Below are positions 42,239-51,119 of a stretch of DNA of 64,000 nt, piece after piece. Made by a program: the position numbers and the translations under genes. Every line of letters begins with the position of its first letter. Positions within the stretch are counted from its first letter, which is position 1. The notes beneath the pieces are model-generated. The model saw only the letters and a list, made by a program, of their open reading frames with translations. It was not told the origin of the DNA and made no database searches. The stretch is from DAIQON01 sp036787835 (GTDB lineage: Bacteria > Patescibacteriota > Saccharimonadia > Saccharimonadales > UBA4665), in contig DAIQON010000004.1 of assembly GCA_036787835.1 (NCBI GenBank), forward strand, positions 1-64,000, read 5' to 3'.

Positions 42239-42862
42239 ATGACAATTGAAGTAATCGACCAGCTAGAAGTACTAAATGCTGGAGACATAGTGGGTATTGT
42301 CCCGGCCGTAGATGATGCAACGCAAATAAGCTCACAACAACTCGTTGATACCCTCGGCGATATTCATTCTAGTTATCAAACAAGACTTAGGATTGGCGAA
42401 ATTGATAAATCAATAGATACCGTAATAGACGGTACCGCTTTGTCATTTTTATCAGGCGACACTGTCGCTTATGACGAAGATCCCGAACCAACATTATTTC
42501 GGATAGAAAGTCTACTGGACCAAAAGACTAAGCTAAACATGCAAAGAATACTTCGAACTGCATATATAAATGCCAAGATAATATTCCTAAGCCGGACACT
42601 TAATCACCCGAGTGGTGACGCTATTATCCGTGCTAGCTCAGATGGTTGGAATGCTATACAGCGGAGAATAAATCCTAATGTCACTAGCCCCGAATATGAA
42701 GCAACCGGAACTTTAGGTCAAGTCACCGAAAAAGGAGTATTAATACTCCGTAGCGGCCGTTCAATTTTTGAAGTTAACCCGTTTGTTAAGTCTTCTTTGG
42801 GCATTGAACACACGCTAGATATTGATGTCCAGTACCCACATCCTTTAGCCACGCAGACCTAG
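42239..42862 (+). CDS. Hypothetical protein, 207 residues
   Basis: This soluble, acidic protein was not recognised. It has no signal peptide or membrane helix. The N-terminal part looks mixed alpha/beta; the middle (about 95-145) is helical and holds LNMQRILRTAYINAKIIFL; the C-terminal part has short strands including GVLILRSGRSIFEVNP. It lies between rplS and rnhB, but each of these three genes has a separate promoter-like element. Confidence 0.6.
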   Translation: MTIEVIDQLEVLNAGDIVGIVPAVDDATQISSQQLVDTLGDIHSSYQTRLRIGEIDKSIDTVIDGTALSFLSGDTVAYDEDPEPTLFRIESLLDQKTKLNMQRILRTAYINAKIIFLSRTLNHPSGDAIIRASSDGWNAIQRRINPNVTSPEYEATGTLGQVTEKGVLILRSGRSIFEVNPFVKSSLGIEHTLDIDVQYPHPLATQT

Positions 42863-42920
42863 TTCCCATAGCTACGTCTAAGATTTTAAACATTAGACTA
42901 TTGCTGGTAATATTTCAATA

Positions 42921-43490
42921 ATGAATGGCTTGACTATTGGTATTGATGAAGTTGGAAGAGGCTGCCTTGCTGGTCCGATGGTTATAGGGCTCGTTAGCTT
43001 ATCTACGCCAATTAATGGTCTTAAAGATTCAAAGTTACTTAGTAAAAAGAAGCGTCAGTCTTTGTACGGCGAGATCTTTTTAATGGCCGATATAGCCCTT
43101 CTTGCGTGGGTCTGGCCACATGAGATTGACGAGCTAGGTCTTACACTTTCAATGACTCTAGCTATTAAGCGTGGGCTAGCTCAAATGTCTAGCCAACCGA
43201 CAGACATTATTATTGACGGCAACACTAATTATTTACCGGATAACCCAGCTGCCAGAACGGTAATTGGTGCCGATAAGACTATTCCTCAGGTTAGTGCTGC
43301 AAGTATTATTGCAAAAGTAGCTAGAGACAACTATATGGAAATGCTAAACGATTACTTACCAGAGTACGATTTTGCCAGTAATGTTGGTTACGGCACTAAA
43401 AATCACCTTCAGGCGATTAAGCTTAAGGGACCGAGCACTATTCATCGACTAAGTTTTGCACCGATGAATAGCTACTTAGAAAAGAATTGA
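42921..43490 (+). CDS. rnhB: Ribonuclease HII
   Basis: This 189-residue nuclease removes ribonucleotides from DNA and RNA from hybrids. The signature GIDEVGRGCLAGPMV gives the catalytic Asp9 and Glu10, with IIDGN and IAKVARDNYM supplying later conserved residues. The size is typical. TAATAT seven bases before the ATG and a TTTAAA at 17-base spacing fit a leaderless promoter. The 3' end overlaps the converging aminopeptidase gene by 19 bases. Confidence 0.94.
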   Translation: MNGLTIGIDEVGRGCLAGPMVIGLVSLSTPINGLKDSKLLSKKKRQSLYGEIFLMADIALLAWVWPHEIDELGLTLSMTLAIKRGLAQMSSQPTDIIIDGNTNYLPDNPAARTVIGADKTIPQVSAASIIAKVARDNYMEMLNDYLPEYDFASNVGYGTKNHLQAIKLKGPSTIHRLSFAPMNSYLEKN

Positions 43491-46027
43491 ACGATATTTT
43501 CTTTGTCTCTAGATTTCCAAGCAGACTGCCAGTTGATTGTTTCAATAGCCTGATTAAGCGGTCGATCAAAAGCTGGGCTTAGATTTTGATCAAAGAAATC
43601 AGTAAATTCTTTTAAGAAAGACAGGTCGCTATAGCAGCGGCCAACATAAAGTGGCATTCTACTAAAGCTTAGGTCGGTGCCCATATTCTGCTGCATCCAG
43701 TCCCAGTTTTCTTTGAGCCAGGCCCATGCCTGATCACGTGAGTGATGATTCATGAAAGAATAGCTAACCCAGTAAGCGACGTCTTGAATTCTGACTTGAT
43801 CTGACTTAATTAGGCCTAGCGACTTCTTAATTAAGTCCTCCTGTTTAAAACCTGTCAGCGCAGCACATAAGTTTAGTTTCTCTTCTGGTGAGCTGGTCGC
43901 CTTGTGAAGTTTGACTAATTTATCAAATTCTTTCTTACCACCTTGGCGAGCGACGGTAGAGTAAACTACACTCCGAAGGTCAGCCTGCACAGGGTTTTTA
44001 TTAGCTTCAATCTGACTGAATAGCTTTTTACAGTTTGAGACTATCGTCGCTTCATCAGCAGAAGCAGCGAGCCCTAAAATAATTGGCCTCAGTAACTTAT
44101 CGAAGTGACTATCATCCTTTTTTTCATCCCAAGTGAGCCTCTTGAGCTGGACACTAATAAACTTACGAACATACGGTTTAATTAAGTCCCGCAAGTGGTC
44201 ATCGTTCATAACTAAACGAATACTACCTAGCTCACCAGCAATAACTTCCCAAACAACAACGCTAGATTCATGACTATAGTGCTTTAGTAGCTCTAGACTA
44301 TCACTAGTCGCACTGTAGCCAGCTTTAGCCGCCTCAAATGAATCGCTTAGAAGGCCGAGTCGGTCGACGTCAGACACACCCTTAAGGTCACTCTTAGCGA
44401 TAGAAGTAAGGCTTGGTAGGTCATAAATAACTCGGTAAAAACCGTTTCGACCTTGATTGAAAAGGCTAAGAGGCATTTTGCTATCTCTTTCAATAACTAG
44501 TCCAGACTCATCTAGTCGATCAAAGTCCTTAGATATTTGTTCATTAAGTAGTGGTATCGGCCAAATAGAGCCGTCCTTAGTAACCGAAGGATTTAAGTAA
44601 AAGCGTTCTTGGGTTAGCGATACCGCCCCATCAGAATAAACGACTTTAAGTATTGGGTAGCCCGTTAACGTCGTCCAGCGAGACATAAATTCTTTTACCG
44701 GCCGCTTACTGGCCTTTTCTAGAGCATCCCATAGATCAACGGTGTCTGTATTGCCGTACATATGTGCTTTTAGATAAAGTCTGATACCGTCTCTAAACGG
44801 CGTTGGTCCAAGATAGTTCTCGAGCATAGATATAACAGAGGCACCTTTTTCGTAACTAATTGCATCAAAAATAGTTCTAATCTCATCAGGATGTCGAACC
44901 TCAACTTCAATAGGGTGGCTATGTTCAAGAGCGTCCAACTTAAGCGCTATACCTTGTTCATCGACTGTAAACTGGGTCCAAACTTTCCAATCGGGGAATA
45001 TATGGTCGACCGCTAGATAGCTCATCCAACTAGCGAAGCTTTCATTAAGCCATAGATCAGTCCACCAACGCATGGTCACTAAGTTACCAAACCACTGATG
45101 GGTCAGTTCATGAGCGACGACGCTAGCAACAAATTGCTTTAGGCTTAGAGAAGTATTATCTTTATCAACTAACAAAGCTTGTTCACGGAAGGTAATACAG
45201 CCCCAGTTTTCCATAGCACCGCTAGCAAAATCAGGTAGGGCAACAAAATCACACTTAGTAAGCGGGTAGGGAATATCAAAGTACTCATTATAGAAATCTA
45301 AAGTCTTGAGTGCACAATCAAGGGCAAACTTAGTGTGCTTCAAGTTATCTTTAGTCGCATAGGTCCTAACGACCGTACCAGCCTCGGTTTTAGCCTCTAA
45401 AAAGTCCATCTCACCAGCGACGAAGGCCAATAAGTAGGTACTCATCTTTGGTGTCTGGGCAAAGACAGTTTTGACTCTAGATTTTAGCTTAGTCTGCTTA
45501 ACAACTTCAGTATTAGATATAATGCAGCTATATTTTGGAGTATCGAGCGACAGATTAAATACGGCTTTAGCTTCTGGCTCATCAATACAAGGAAATGCTT
45601 CTCTGGCGTGATGACTTTCAAACTGAGTGGCTATAATCTTTTTTTCCACGCCGTCATCTTCAAAAAAACATGGATAGATGCCGTTCATTGGCCGGGTGAT
45701 ATCTGCCTGGTAGCTAATTTTTAAGCTATAGTCACCGGGATAGACCAGCTGATTAAAGTGGATCCTTAGTTCATTGAACGTCTGTTGATTATTAAATCTA
45801 ACTACCTTTAATGGCTTAGCTCCTTGTTTGCCATGACTAATAACCTCTACGCTGAGAATCTTTAAGTTGCTTTGATGAAGCGTAAGCCGCTTCGATGGCC
45901 GACCAACTTTTTTGCCTACTATTTCAACTACGCCGTAAAACTTATCTGTCTCAGGCGCTAGTTTTAAATCCAAGTTATATTTACTTGGCTGAAACGACTT
46001 ATATAACCTAGTAACTTTATTCGACAT
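43472..46027 (-). CDS. M1-family aminopeptidase
   Basis: The protein of about 851 residues is a zinc aminopeptidase. The N-terminal beta domain is followed by the exopeptidase motif GAMENWG (about 270) and the zinc motif HELTHQWFGN with the downstream Glu in WLNESFASW (about 306-330), then a long ERAP1-like helical C-terminal domain. No signal peptide is present, so it probably trims peptides in the cytoplasm, useful for an organism that imports amino acids. I favour ATG 46027, seven bases after TAAAAT on the minus strand; ATG 46036 adds three residues. Confidence 0.94.
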   Translation of the reverse strand: MSNKVTRLYKSFQPSKYNLDLKLAPETDKFYGVVEIVGKKVGRPSKRLTLHQSNLKILSVEVISHGKQGAKPLKVVRFNNQQTFNELRIHFNQLVYPGDYSLKISYQADITRPMNGIYPCFFEDDGVEKKIIATQFESHHAREAFPCIDEPEAKAVFNLSLDTPKYSCIISNTEVVKQTKLKSRVKTVFAQTPKMSTYLLAFVAGEMDFLEAKTEAGTVVRTYATKDNLKHTKFALDCALKTLDFYNEYFDIPYPLTKCDFVALPDFASGAMENWGCITFREQALLVDKDNTSLSLKQFVASVVAHELTHQWFGNLVTMRWWTDLWLNESFASWMSYLAVDHIFPDWKVWTQFTVDEQGIALKLDALEHSHPIEVEVRHPDEIRTIFDAISYEKGASVISMLENYLGPTPFRDGIRLYLKAHMYGNTDTVDLWDALEKASKRPVKEFMSRWTTLTGYPILKVVYSDGAVSLTQERFYLNPSVTKDGSIWPIPLLNEQISKDFDRLDESGLVIERDSKMPLSLFNQGRNGFYRVIYDLPSLTSIAKSDLKGVSDVDRLGLLSDSFEAAKAGYSATSDSLELLKHYSHESSVVVWEVIAGELGSIRLVMNDDHLRDLIKPYVRKFISVQLKRLTWDEKKDDSHFDKLLRPIILGLAASADEATIVSNCKKLFSQIEANKNPVQADLRSVVYSTVARQGGKKEFDKLVKLHKATSSPEEKLNLCAALTGFKQEDLIKKSLGLIKSDQVRIQDVAYWVSYSFMNHHSRDQAWAWLKENWDWMQQNMGTDLSFSRMPLYVGRCYSDLSFLKEFTDFFDQNLSPAFDRPLNQAIETINWQSAWKSRDKENIVQFFSK

Positions 46028-46116
46028 TCGTAACATTTTAGCATGATGGACAGTAGCTAGTCAGCCTTGGATTGTTTTAAGGATATCTGTATATACTTTT
46101 AATCCTTCCCTAGTCG

Positions 46117-46125
46117 TGATATAAT
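46117..46125 (+). promoter_or_regulatory. Extended -10 promoter of nusA
   Basis: TG-A-TATAAT (46117-46125) is an extended -10 element, and no good -35 is seen. The predicted start is near 46132, just before the terminator-like hairpin. Confidence 0.5.
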
Positions 46126-46136
46126 AATGGATAGTT

Positions 46137-46162
46137 TCCGACCAATGCAGGTCGGATTTTTT
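46137..46162 (+). terminator. Intrinsic terminator/attenuator in the nusA leader
   Basis: TCCGACC (46137-46143), AATGCA, GGTCGGA (46150-46156) and then six T residues make a textbook intrinsic terminator on the plus strand. It lies between the nusA promoter and its start codon, 61 bases before the ATG. The upstream gene runs the other way, so the hairpin acts on nusA transcripts only. Confidence 0.7.
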
Positions 46163-46222
46163 AATAACAGGACATCTAAATTAAAGCTTAAATAGTAATC
46201 ATAGATTGAAAGGAAAATCATT

Positions 46223-47374
46223 ATGGATTTAGACATGAAACAACTAGCAACAGCCATTAGAGCAATTGCTGAAGAGAAAAACCTACCAGAGGAGACAGTC
46301 GCAGAAGTAGTTGAACAAGCACTAGCTGCTGCCTATAGGCGAGACTACGGTGACCGCGAACAAGAGATTAGGATCTCAATGAACTTAAACACTGGTGATG
46401 TTGACGCCTATATAACTAAAGAGATAGTTGCAACCGTTGAACATCCAGCTTTTGAAATCAGCCTGAAGGAAGCTTCGGTCATGAAGAAATCAGTAAAGCT
46501 CGGCGAATCAATGGAAGTCCATGAGAAAGCTGAATCGTTCGGCCGAGTTGCAGCACAGACTGCTAAGCAAGTTATCTTACAAAGGCTACGTGAAGCTGAG
46601 AGAGAAATTATCCTAGCCGAATATGAAGATAAAATCGGTACTGTTATAAACGCCAATGTATCTCGTGTTGAAGGTAACATTATCCGTGTCGACCTAGGCA
46701 AAGCTCAAGGCATAATGCCTCGAAGTGAACAGATCCAAGGTGAACGCTATTACCCAGGTCAAAGACTAAAGGTCTTTCTAAAAGACGTTGAAAAAGGTTT
46801 TCGAGGCCCGCAGCTAATTGTCAGTCGTGGTAACAGCCAATTTATTGAATGGCTATTTAGAGCTGAAGTTCCAGAAATGGAAAGTAATGCTGTTGAAATT
46901 AAAGACATCTCTAGAGAAGCTGGGGTTCGAACTAAACTTGCTGTAGCTAGTAATGTCCCCGGCGTTGACCCAGTTGGTACATTTGTTGGTGGTCACGGCA
47001 CTAGAGTAAACGCGGTTACCAGCGAGGTTGGCGAACAAGAGAAGATCGATATTATTGTTTGGAGCGAAAAGACTGATGAATATATCATTAACTCCTTGAG
47101 CCCAACTAAAGTTTCTAAAGTACAGCTAGATGAAGCCAATAAGAAGGCTAAGGTTATCGTACCGGAGGACCAACTCAGTATTGCTATCGGTAAGGGTGGT
47201 CAGAATGTACGCTTAGCCTCAAAGCTTACTGGCTATGAACTAGATATCGAAGCTGAGAAAGTCGTGACTGAAGCTCCGGAAATAGTTAGCGAAGTAGTAA
47301 AGCCACCAAAGCTAAAAAAGAAGAGTGAATTAGAGAATTCTTTGCTCGAAGCTATTGAAGAACACGGCGAATAA
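46223..47374 (+). CDS. nusA: Transcription termination/antitermination factor NusA
   Basis: The 383-residue protein has the NusA N-terminal domain (RNA polymerase contact, with AIRAIAEEKNLPEETVAEVVEQALAAAYRRDY), an S1 domain near 135-200, and KH domains with GQRLKVFLKDVEKGFRGPQLIVSR and the second KH loop IAIGKGGQNVRLASKL. It lacks the C-terminal acidic repeats of Escherichia coli NusA. The ATG has AAAGGA at eight bases. NusA promotes pausing and intrinsic termination, and the terminator hairpin in its own leader suggests feedback control. Confidence 0.95.
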   Translation: MDLDMKQLATAIRAIAEEKNLPEETVAEVVEQALAAAYRRDYGDREQEIRISMNLNTGDVDAYITKEIVATVEHPAFEISLKEASVMKKSVKLGESMEVHEKAESFGRVAAQTAKQVILQRLREAEREIILAEYEDKIGTVINANVSRVEGNIIRVDLGKAQGIMPRSEQIQGERYYPGQRLKVFLKDVEKGFRGPQLIVSRGNSQFIEWLFRAEVPEMESNAVEIKDISREAGVRTKLAVASNVPGVDPVGTFVGGHGTRVNAVTSEVGEQEKIDIIVWSEKTDEYIINSLSPTKVSKVQLDEANKKAKVIVPEDQLSIAIGKGGQNVRLASKLTGYELDIEAEKVVTEAPEIVSEVVKPPKLKKKSELENSLLEAIEEHGE

Positions 47375-47394
47375 ACAGCTTTCCCTATCTGTAA

Positions 47395-47433
47395 TTAGCA
47401 CTCTTGACGTGAGAGTGCTAGCTATAGTATTAT
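47395..47433 (+). promoter_or_regulatory. CIRCE operator overlapping the clpC promoter
   Basis: TTAGCACTC-N9-GAGTGCTAG (47395-47421) matches the CIRCE consensus apart from the final base. The spacer contains TTGACG (47404-47409), which with TATTAT (47428-47433) at 18 bases forms the likely promoter. HrcA bound here would block RNA polymerase until heat or misfolded protein inactivates it. Confidence 0.85.
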
Positions 47434-47525
47434 GTAAATAGCTTCCTGAGGTAAACTACAGCCATAATTCAGACAAAAACATTACCTTGGAAACATATAA
47501 CTAGCTAAATATTTGAAGGATAAAT

Positions 47526-50012
47526 ATGTTGCCAGATAATAGCCCAGATTTTCAAGAGTTCTTGAATCATCTAACTACAAACGCAAAACGAAGTTTACGC
47601 CAAGCTGATCTAATTGCCAGAGGCTTTGGCAGTGCCTATATCGGCACCGAACATCTCCTACTCGGTGTTCTCGCTCAGAATGGTTCAATGGGATCAAAGA
47701 TCCTAAGTGATGCCGGCGTAACCCTAGATAGGGCCCGTTTAGCCCTAAACTTAACTCCAAAGTCACTGGTCGTTCAAATCGGAGCCAAAGGCTTAAGTGA
47801 AACCGCTAAGCTAACACTTAGAACAGCTTATGACATCGCCCAAGAATTTAGCCAAGAGTATTGTGGCACTGAACATATCTTGTATAGCATCCTAAGCCAG
47901 AAGAACGCTCGGGCAACAATTCTACTTAAAGATATGAACGTCGACGTTGAACATTTAACCGGTGAAGTAGCTCGTTTCCTAAACAGACAACAGTACGCCG
48001 AAACTATGATTGGTAATGAGCGAGGTACGAAGCGAGGTGGCAAAAACTCTAAAAATGGAGCTTTAGATTTCTTCGGAATTGATCTTACTGCCCAAGCTAA
48101 GGCTAAAAAGTTAGACCCACTAGTTGGACGCGATGCTCAAACCAAACGTCTAATAACAATCCTCAACAGACGTAACAAGAACAACCCCGTATTAATTGGT
48201 GAACCTGGCGTTGGCAAGACTGCCATCGTTGAGGGACTGGCCCAAAGAATAGTTAACGAAGATGTGCCAGACAGTCTTATAGACAAACGAATAATTATGA
48301 TCGATCTAGCAGCTATGGTAGCTGGTACAAAATACCGTGGTGAATTCGAAGAAAGACTTAAAAAAGTTATTACTGAACTTGAGAATAGCTCAAAGGCAAT
48401 TGCCTTTATTGACGAACTACACCTTATTGTTGGTGCCGGAGCTGCTGAAGGCGCAATGGACGCCAGCAACATCTTAAAGCCAGCCCTAGCGCGGGGCAAG
48501 ATGCAAATAATTGGCGCTACGACTACCTCTGAATACACTAAGCACATTGAGAAAGACGCTGCTCTTGAACGTCGTTTCCAGCCAATTCAAGTACCAGAGA
48601 CTACTTACCAAGAAACAATCGCTGTATTAAAAGGTATAAAGAAACACTACGAAGATTTTCATGGAGTCAGTATATCTGATGAGGTCGTTGAAGACACCGT
48701 AACGCTAGCAAAGCGCTACATAAACGACCGCTACATGCCAGATAAGGCAATCGATCTTATTGATGAAACATCGGCCCATATTAGAGTCAAGAACTCTAAG
48801 ACCAGCCCTGAAATCCGCAAACTACAAAATGAACTTAAACTGCTTGAGGTAAAGATCGAAGAAGCTGTAGACAGTGAAGAATATGAACGAGCAGCCGAAT
48901 ATAAAACTCGGGTTTCGCAAATTACTGAAGAACTCAATAAATTACAGGCTCAAATCAAGAAGACCAAGAAGTTTGAAGTTACTTCTGAGGATCTTGCTGA
49001 AGTCGTGTCACGAATCAGTGGCGTCCCAGTAAAAAAGGTGTTAAAGAGTGAAGCCAAATATCTATTAAGTTTAGAGAAGGTAATGTCCAAGCAACTTATT
49101 GGCCAGACTGAAGCAATAGACGTCGTATCGAGGGCTATTCGTCGTAATCGATCAGGAATCGGTAGCGAGAACCGACCTATCGGCTCGTTTATATTCCTTG
49201 GTCCAACCGGCGTTGGTAAGACCGAACTTGCTCGAGTCTTAGCCAGAGAGTTTTTTGGCGCAGAATCAGCACTAGTAAAAATAGATATGAGCGAATTTGG
49301 TGAACACCACAATGTGTCTCGTTTAGTAGGCGCACCTGCTGGCTACGTCGGCTACGATGATGGCGGACAGTTAACCGATAAGATTAGACGCCAACCATAT
49401 TCACTTGTTTTGTTTGATGAAATTGAAAAGGCTCACCCAGAAGTATTTAATATGCTTCTTCAAATGCTTGAAGACGGCTATATTACCGACGCAAAAGGTC
49501 GAAGAATTGACTTCTCAAATACGATAGTCATCATGACTAGTAATATTGGCGCAGATAAACTACAAAAAGAAGCGTCTCTTGGCTTCCGGGCAACCGCCAA
49601 AGCAGAAGTTGCTAGTTTAGATAACCTACACCAGGAAAATACCGATAAGGTGACGGCCGAGCTTAAGAAAATGCTCCGACCAGAGCTAATTAATAGAATA
49701 GATAAGATAGTTGTTTTCAGGGCTTTAACTAAGGCAGATATCTTTAAGATTATAGATCTTCAGATTGAAGATCTTAGGAAACGACTAGTTAAGCATAGTA
49801 TCGGTATTCAGCTAGACAACAAGGCTAAGAAATACCTACTAGAAAATGGTTACGATGTTAAAAACGGAGTTCGACCACTTCGAAGGTTAATTCAAAATAC
49901 TATTGAAGACCACTTAGCTCAAGAAGTGCTGAAGAATAAGTACGACAAAGGTGCTATCATTTCAGTCTCGACCAACAAGGATTGGCTAGTATACACTGTT
50001 ACAAAAGAATAG
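47526..50012 (+). CDS. clpC: Hsp100 chaperone ClpC
   Basis: The 828-residue AAA+ unfoldase has a Clp_N repeat domain (to about 150), a first ATPase module with [18 protein letters not shown], a UVR-like middle domain ([16 protein letters not shown] near 455), and a second ATPase module with [19 protein letters not shown] and a C-terminal D2-small domain. It unfolds proteins for ClpP, though the ClpP-binding loop was not pinpointed. GAAGGA lies five bases before the ATG. The CIRCE operator indicates HrcA-controlled heat-shock expression; no ctsR or mcsAB genes accompany it. Confidence 0.95.
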   Translation: MLPDNSPDFQEFLNHLTTNAKRSLRQADLIARGFGSAYIGTEHLLLGVLAQNGSMGSKILSDAGVTLDRARLALNLTPKSLVVQIGAKGLSETAKLTLRTAYDIAQEFSQEYCGTEHILYSILSQKNARATILLKDMNVDVEHLTGEVARFLNRQQYAETMIGNERGTKRGGKNSKNGALDFFGIDLTAQAKAKKLDPLVGRDAQTKRLITILNRRNKNNPVLIGEPGVGKTAIVEGLAQRIVNEDVPDSLIDKRIIMIDLAAMVAGTKYRGEFEERLKKVITELENSSKAIAFIDELHLIVGAGAAEGAMDASNILKPALARGKMQIIGATTTSEYTKHIEKDAALERRFQPIQVPETTYQETIAVLKGIKKHYEDFHGVSISDEVVEDTVTLAKRYINDRYMPDKAIDLIDETSAHIRVKNSKTSPEIRKLQNELKLLEVKIEEAVDSEEYERAAEYKTRVSQITEELNKLQAQIKKTKKFEVTSEDLAEVVSRISGVPVKKVLKSEAKYLLSLEKVMSKQLIGQTEAIDVVSRAIRRNRSGIGSENRPIGSFIFLGPTGVGKTELARVLAREFFGAESALVKIDMSEFGEHHNVSRLVGAPAGYVGYDDGGQLTDKIRRQPYSLVLFDEIEKAHPEVFNMLLQMLEDGYITDAKGRRIDFSNTIVIMTSNIGADKLQKEASLGFRATAKAEVASLDNLHQENTDKVTAELKKMLRPELINRIDKIVVFRALTKADIFKIIDLQIEDLRKRLVKHSIGIQLDNKAKKYLLENGYDVKNGVRPLRRLIQNTIEDHLAQEVLKNKYDKGAIISVSTNKDWLVYTVTKE

Positions 50013-50090
50013 AACTTTCTTGGTACAGCAGCTACTTAAGATGAAGCAAGCTAACAAGTTAGATTAGAAAGGCAGCTAGTCATTCCGACT

Positions 50091-51101
50091 TTGAAACAGA
50101 CTACTAGATTAAATAGCCGGGGGAACTCAGTATTTGGTTTGTCCATAATTCTAGTCATCGTGCTGATTTTAGGTATCGGCGTGCTAGTTGGTTTTCATGA
50201 GCAAAATAACATAATCGATTATCTAAAACTACGAAACTACACAGCTCCTAGTAATATCGCGGCTATCGCCACTAGTGATACTATGACCAGTTACGGTAGA
50301 AAGATGTTCTACGTTAATCATCCGCAGCTGACACCGAAAACTAGCTTTTCCAGCTACTGTCCAAATGGTACTGAGCAAACCGTCGTACTCGGCTGTTACC
50401 ACGCCGCTGAGGATGGTATATACATCCTATCGGTAGATAACGCTCAGCTAAATGGCATTGAACAGGTGACCTCGGCCCACGAAATGCTCCATGCAGCTTA
50501 CGACCAGTTATCTAGCTCAGATAAGGCCTACGTCGATAATCTGCTGACAAATTACTATAATAACGGCCTAACCGACCCTGTTATCAGGGCTCAAATAGCC
50601 TCATACAAACAGAGTGAGCCTGGAGCAGTGGTTAATGAAATGCACTCATTATTTGGTACCCAGGTAGCCAGTCTTCCGCCAGCTCTTGAGACCTACTACT
50701 CTCGGTATCTTACTGACCGGGCAACAGTTGTTAATTACTACTTATCCTACGAGAGCGCCTTCAGTACAAGACAAAATCAAATCAAAGCCGATGACCAGAC
50801 ACTTACTACCCTAAATTCTCAAATTGATAATAATAATCGACAGATAAGTAGCCAGCTCGCAGACATCCAAAGTCTTCAAGTCAGCTTAAATAACGAGAAA
50901 AATAATGGACAAATCACCGAGTATAACGCCAGCGTACCTGGCTTTAACACAAAAGTTGACGACTATAATAATCTGGTTGTTGAAACACGCTCGCTGATAG
51001 ACCAGTACAACAACGTCGTTAACTCGAGAAACTCAATCGTTCTTGTAGAACAACAACTAGTTCAAGCAATAAGCTCAACAAACCAAACTCTAAGTAAATA
51101 A
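50091..51101 (+). CDS. Membrane-anchored HExxH putative metallopeptidase
   Basis: The 336 residues include one transmembrane helix (about 14-34), a domain with Cys90 and Cys102 that may pair, the zinc motif H130-E-M-L-H134 in TSAHEMLHAAYDQL, and VNEMHSLFG about 50 residues later, whose Glu183 may be the third ligand. A long coiled coil (about 230-330) ends the protein. The layout suggests an external peptidase tethered to the membrane, possibly acting on the cell wall or surface proteins; the family is not recognised. The TTG start at 50091 is uncertain, since the ribosome-binding site is weak. Confidence 0.7.
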   Translation: MKQTTRLNSRGNSVFGLSIILVIVLILGIGVLVGFHEQNNIIDYLKLRNYTAPSNIAAIATSDTMTSYGRKMFYVNHPQLTPKTSFSSYCPNGTEQTVVLGCYHAAEDGIYILSVDNAQLNGIEQVTSAHEMLHAAYDQLSSSDKAYVDNLLTNYYNNGLTDPVIRAQIASYKQSEPGAVVNEMHSLFGTQVASLPPALETYYSRYLTDRATVVNYYLSYESAFSTRQNQIKADDQTLTTLNSQIDNNNRQISSQLADIQSLQVSLNNEKNNGQITEYNASVPGFNTKVDDYNNLVVETRSLIDQYNNVVNSRNSIVLVEQQLVQAISSTNQTLSK

Positions 51102-51119
51102 GGTGCTAAACTAGAAAAT

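Noticed and set aside
48137..48547. Open frame antisense to clpC, 136 residues
   Set aside because: It is a shadow of the first ATPase module, with a low-complexity Ser/Ile composition and no promoter or ribosome-binding site.
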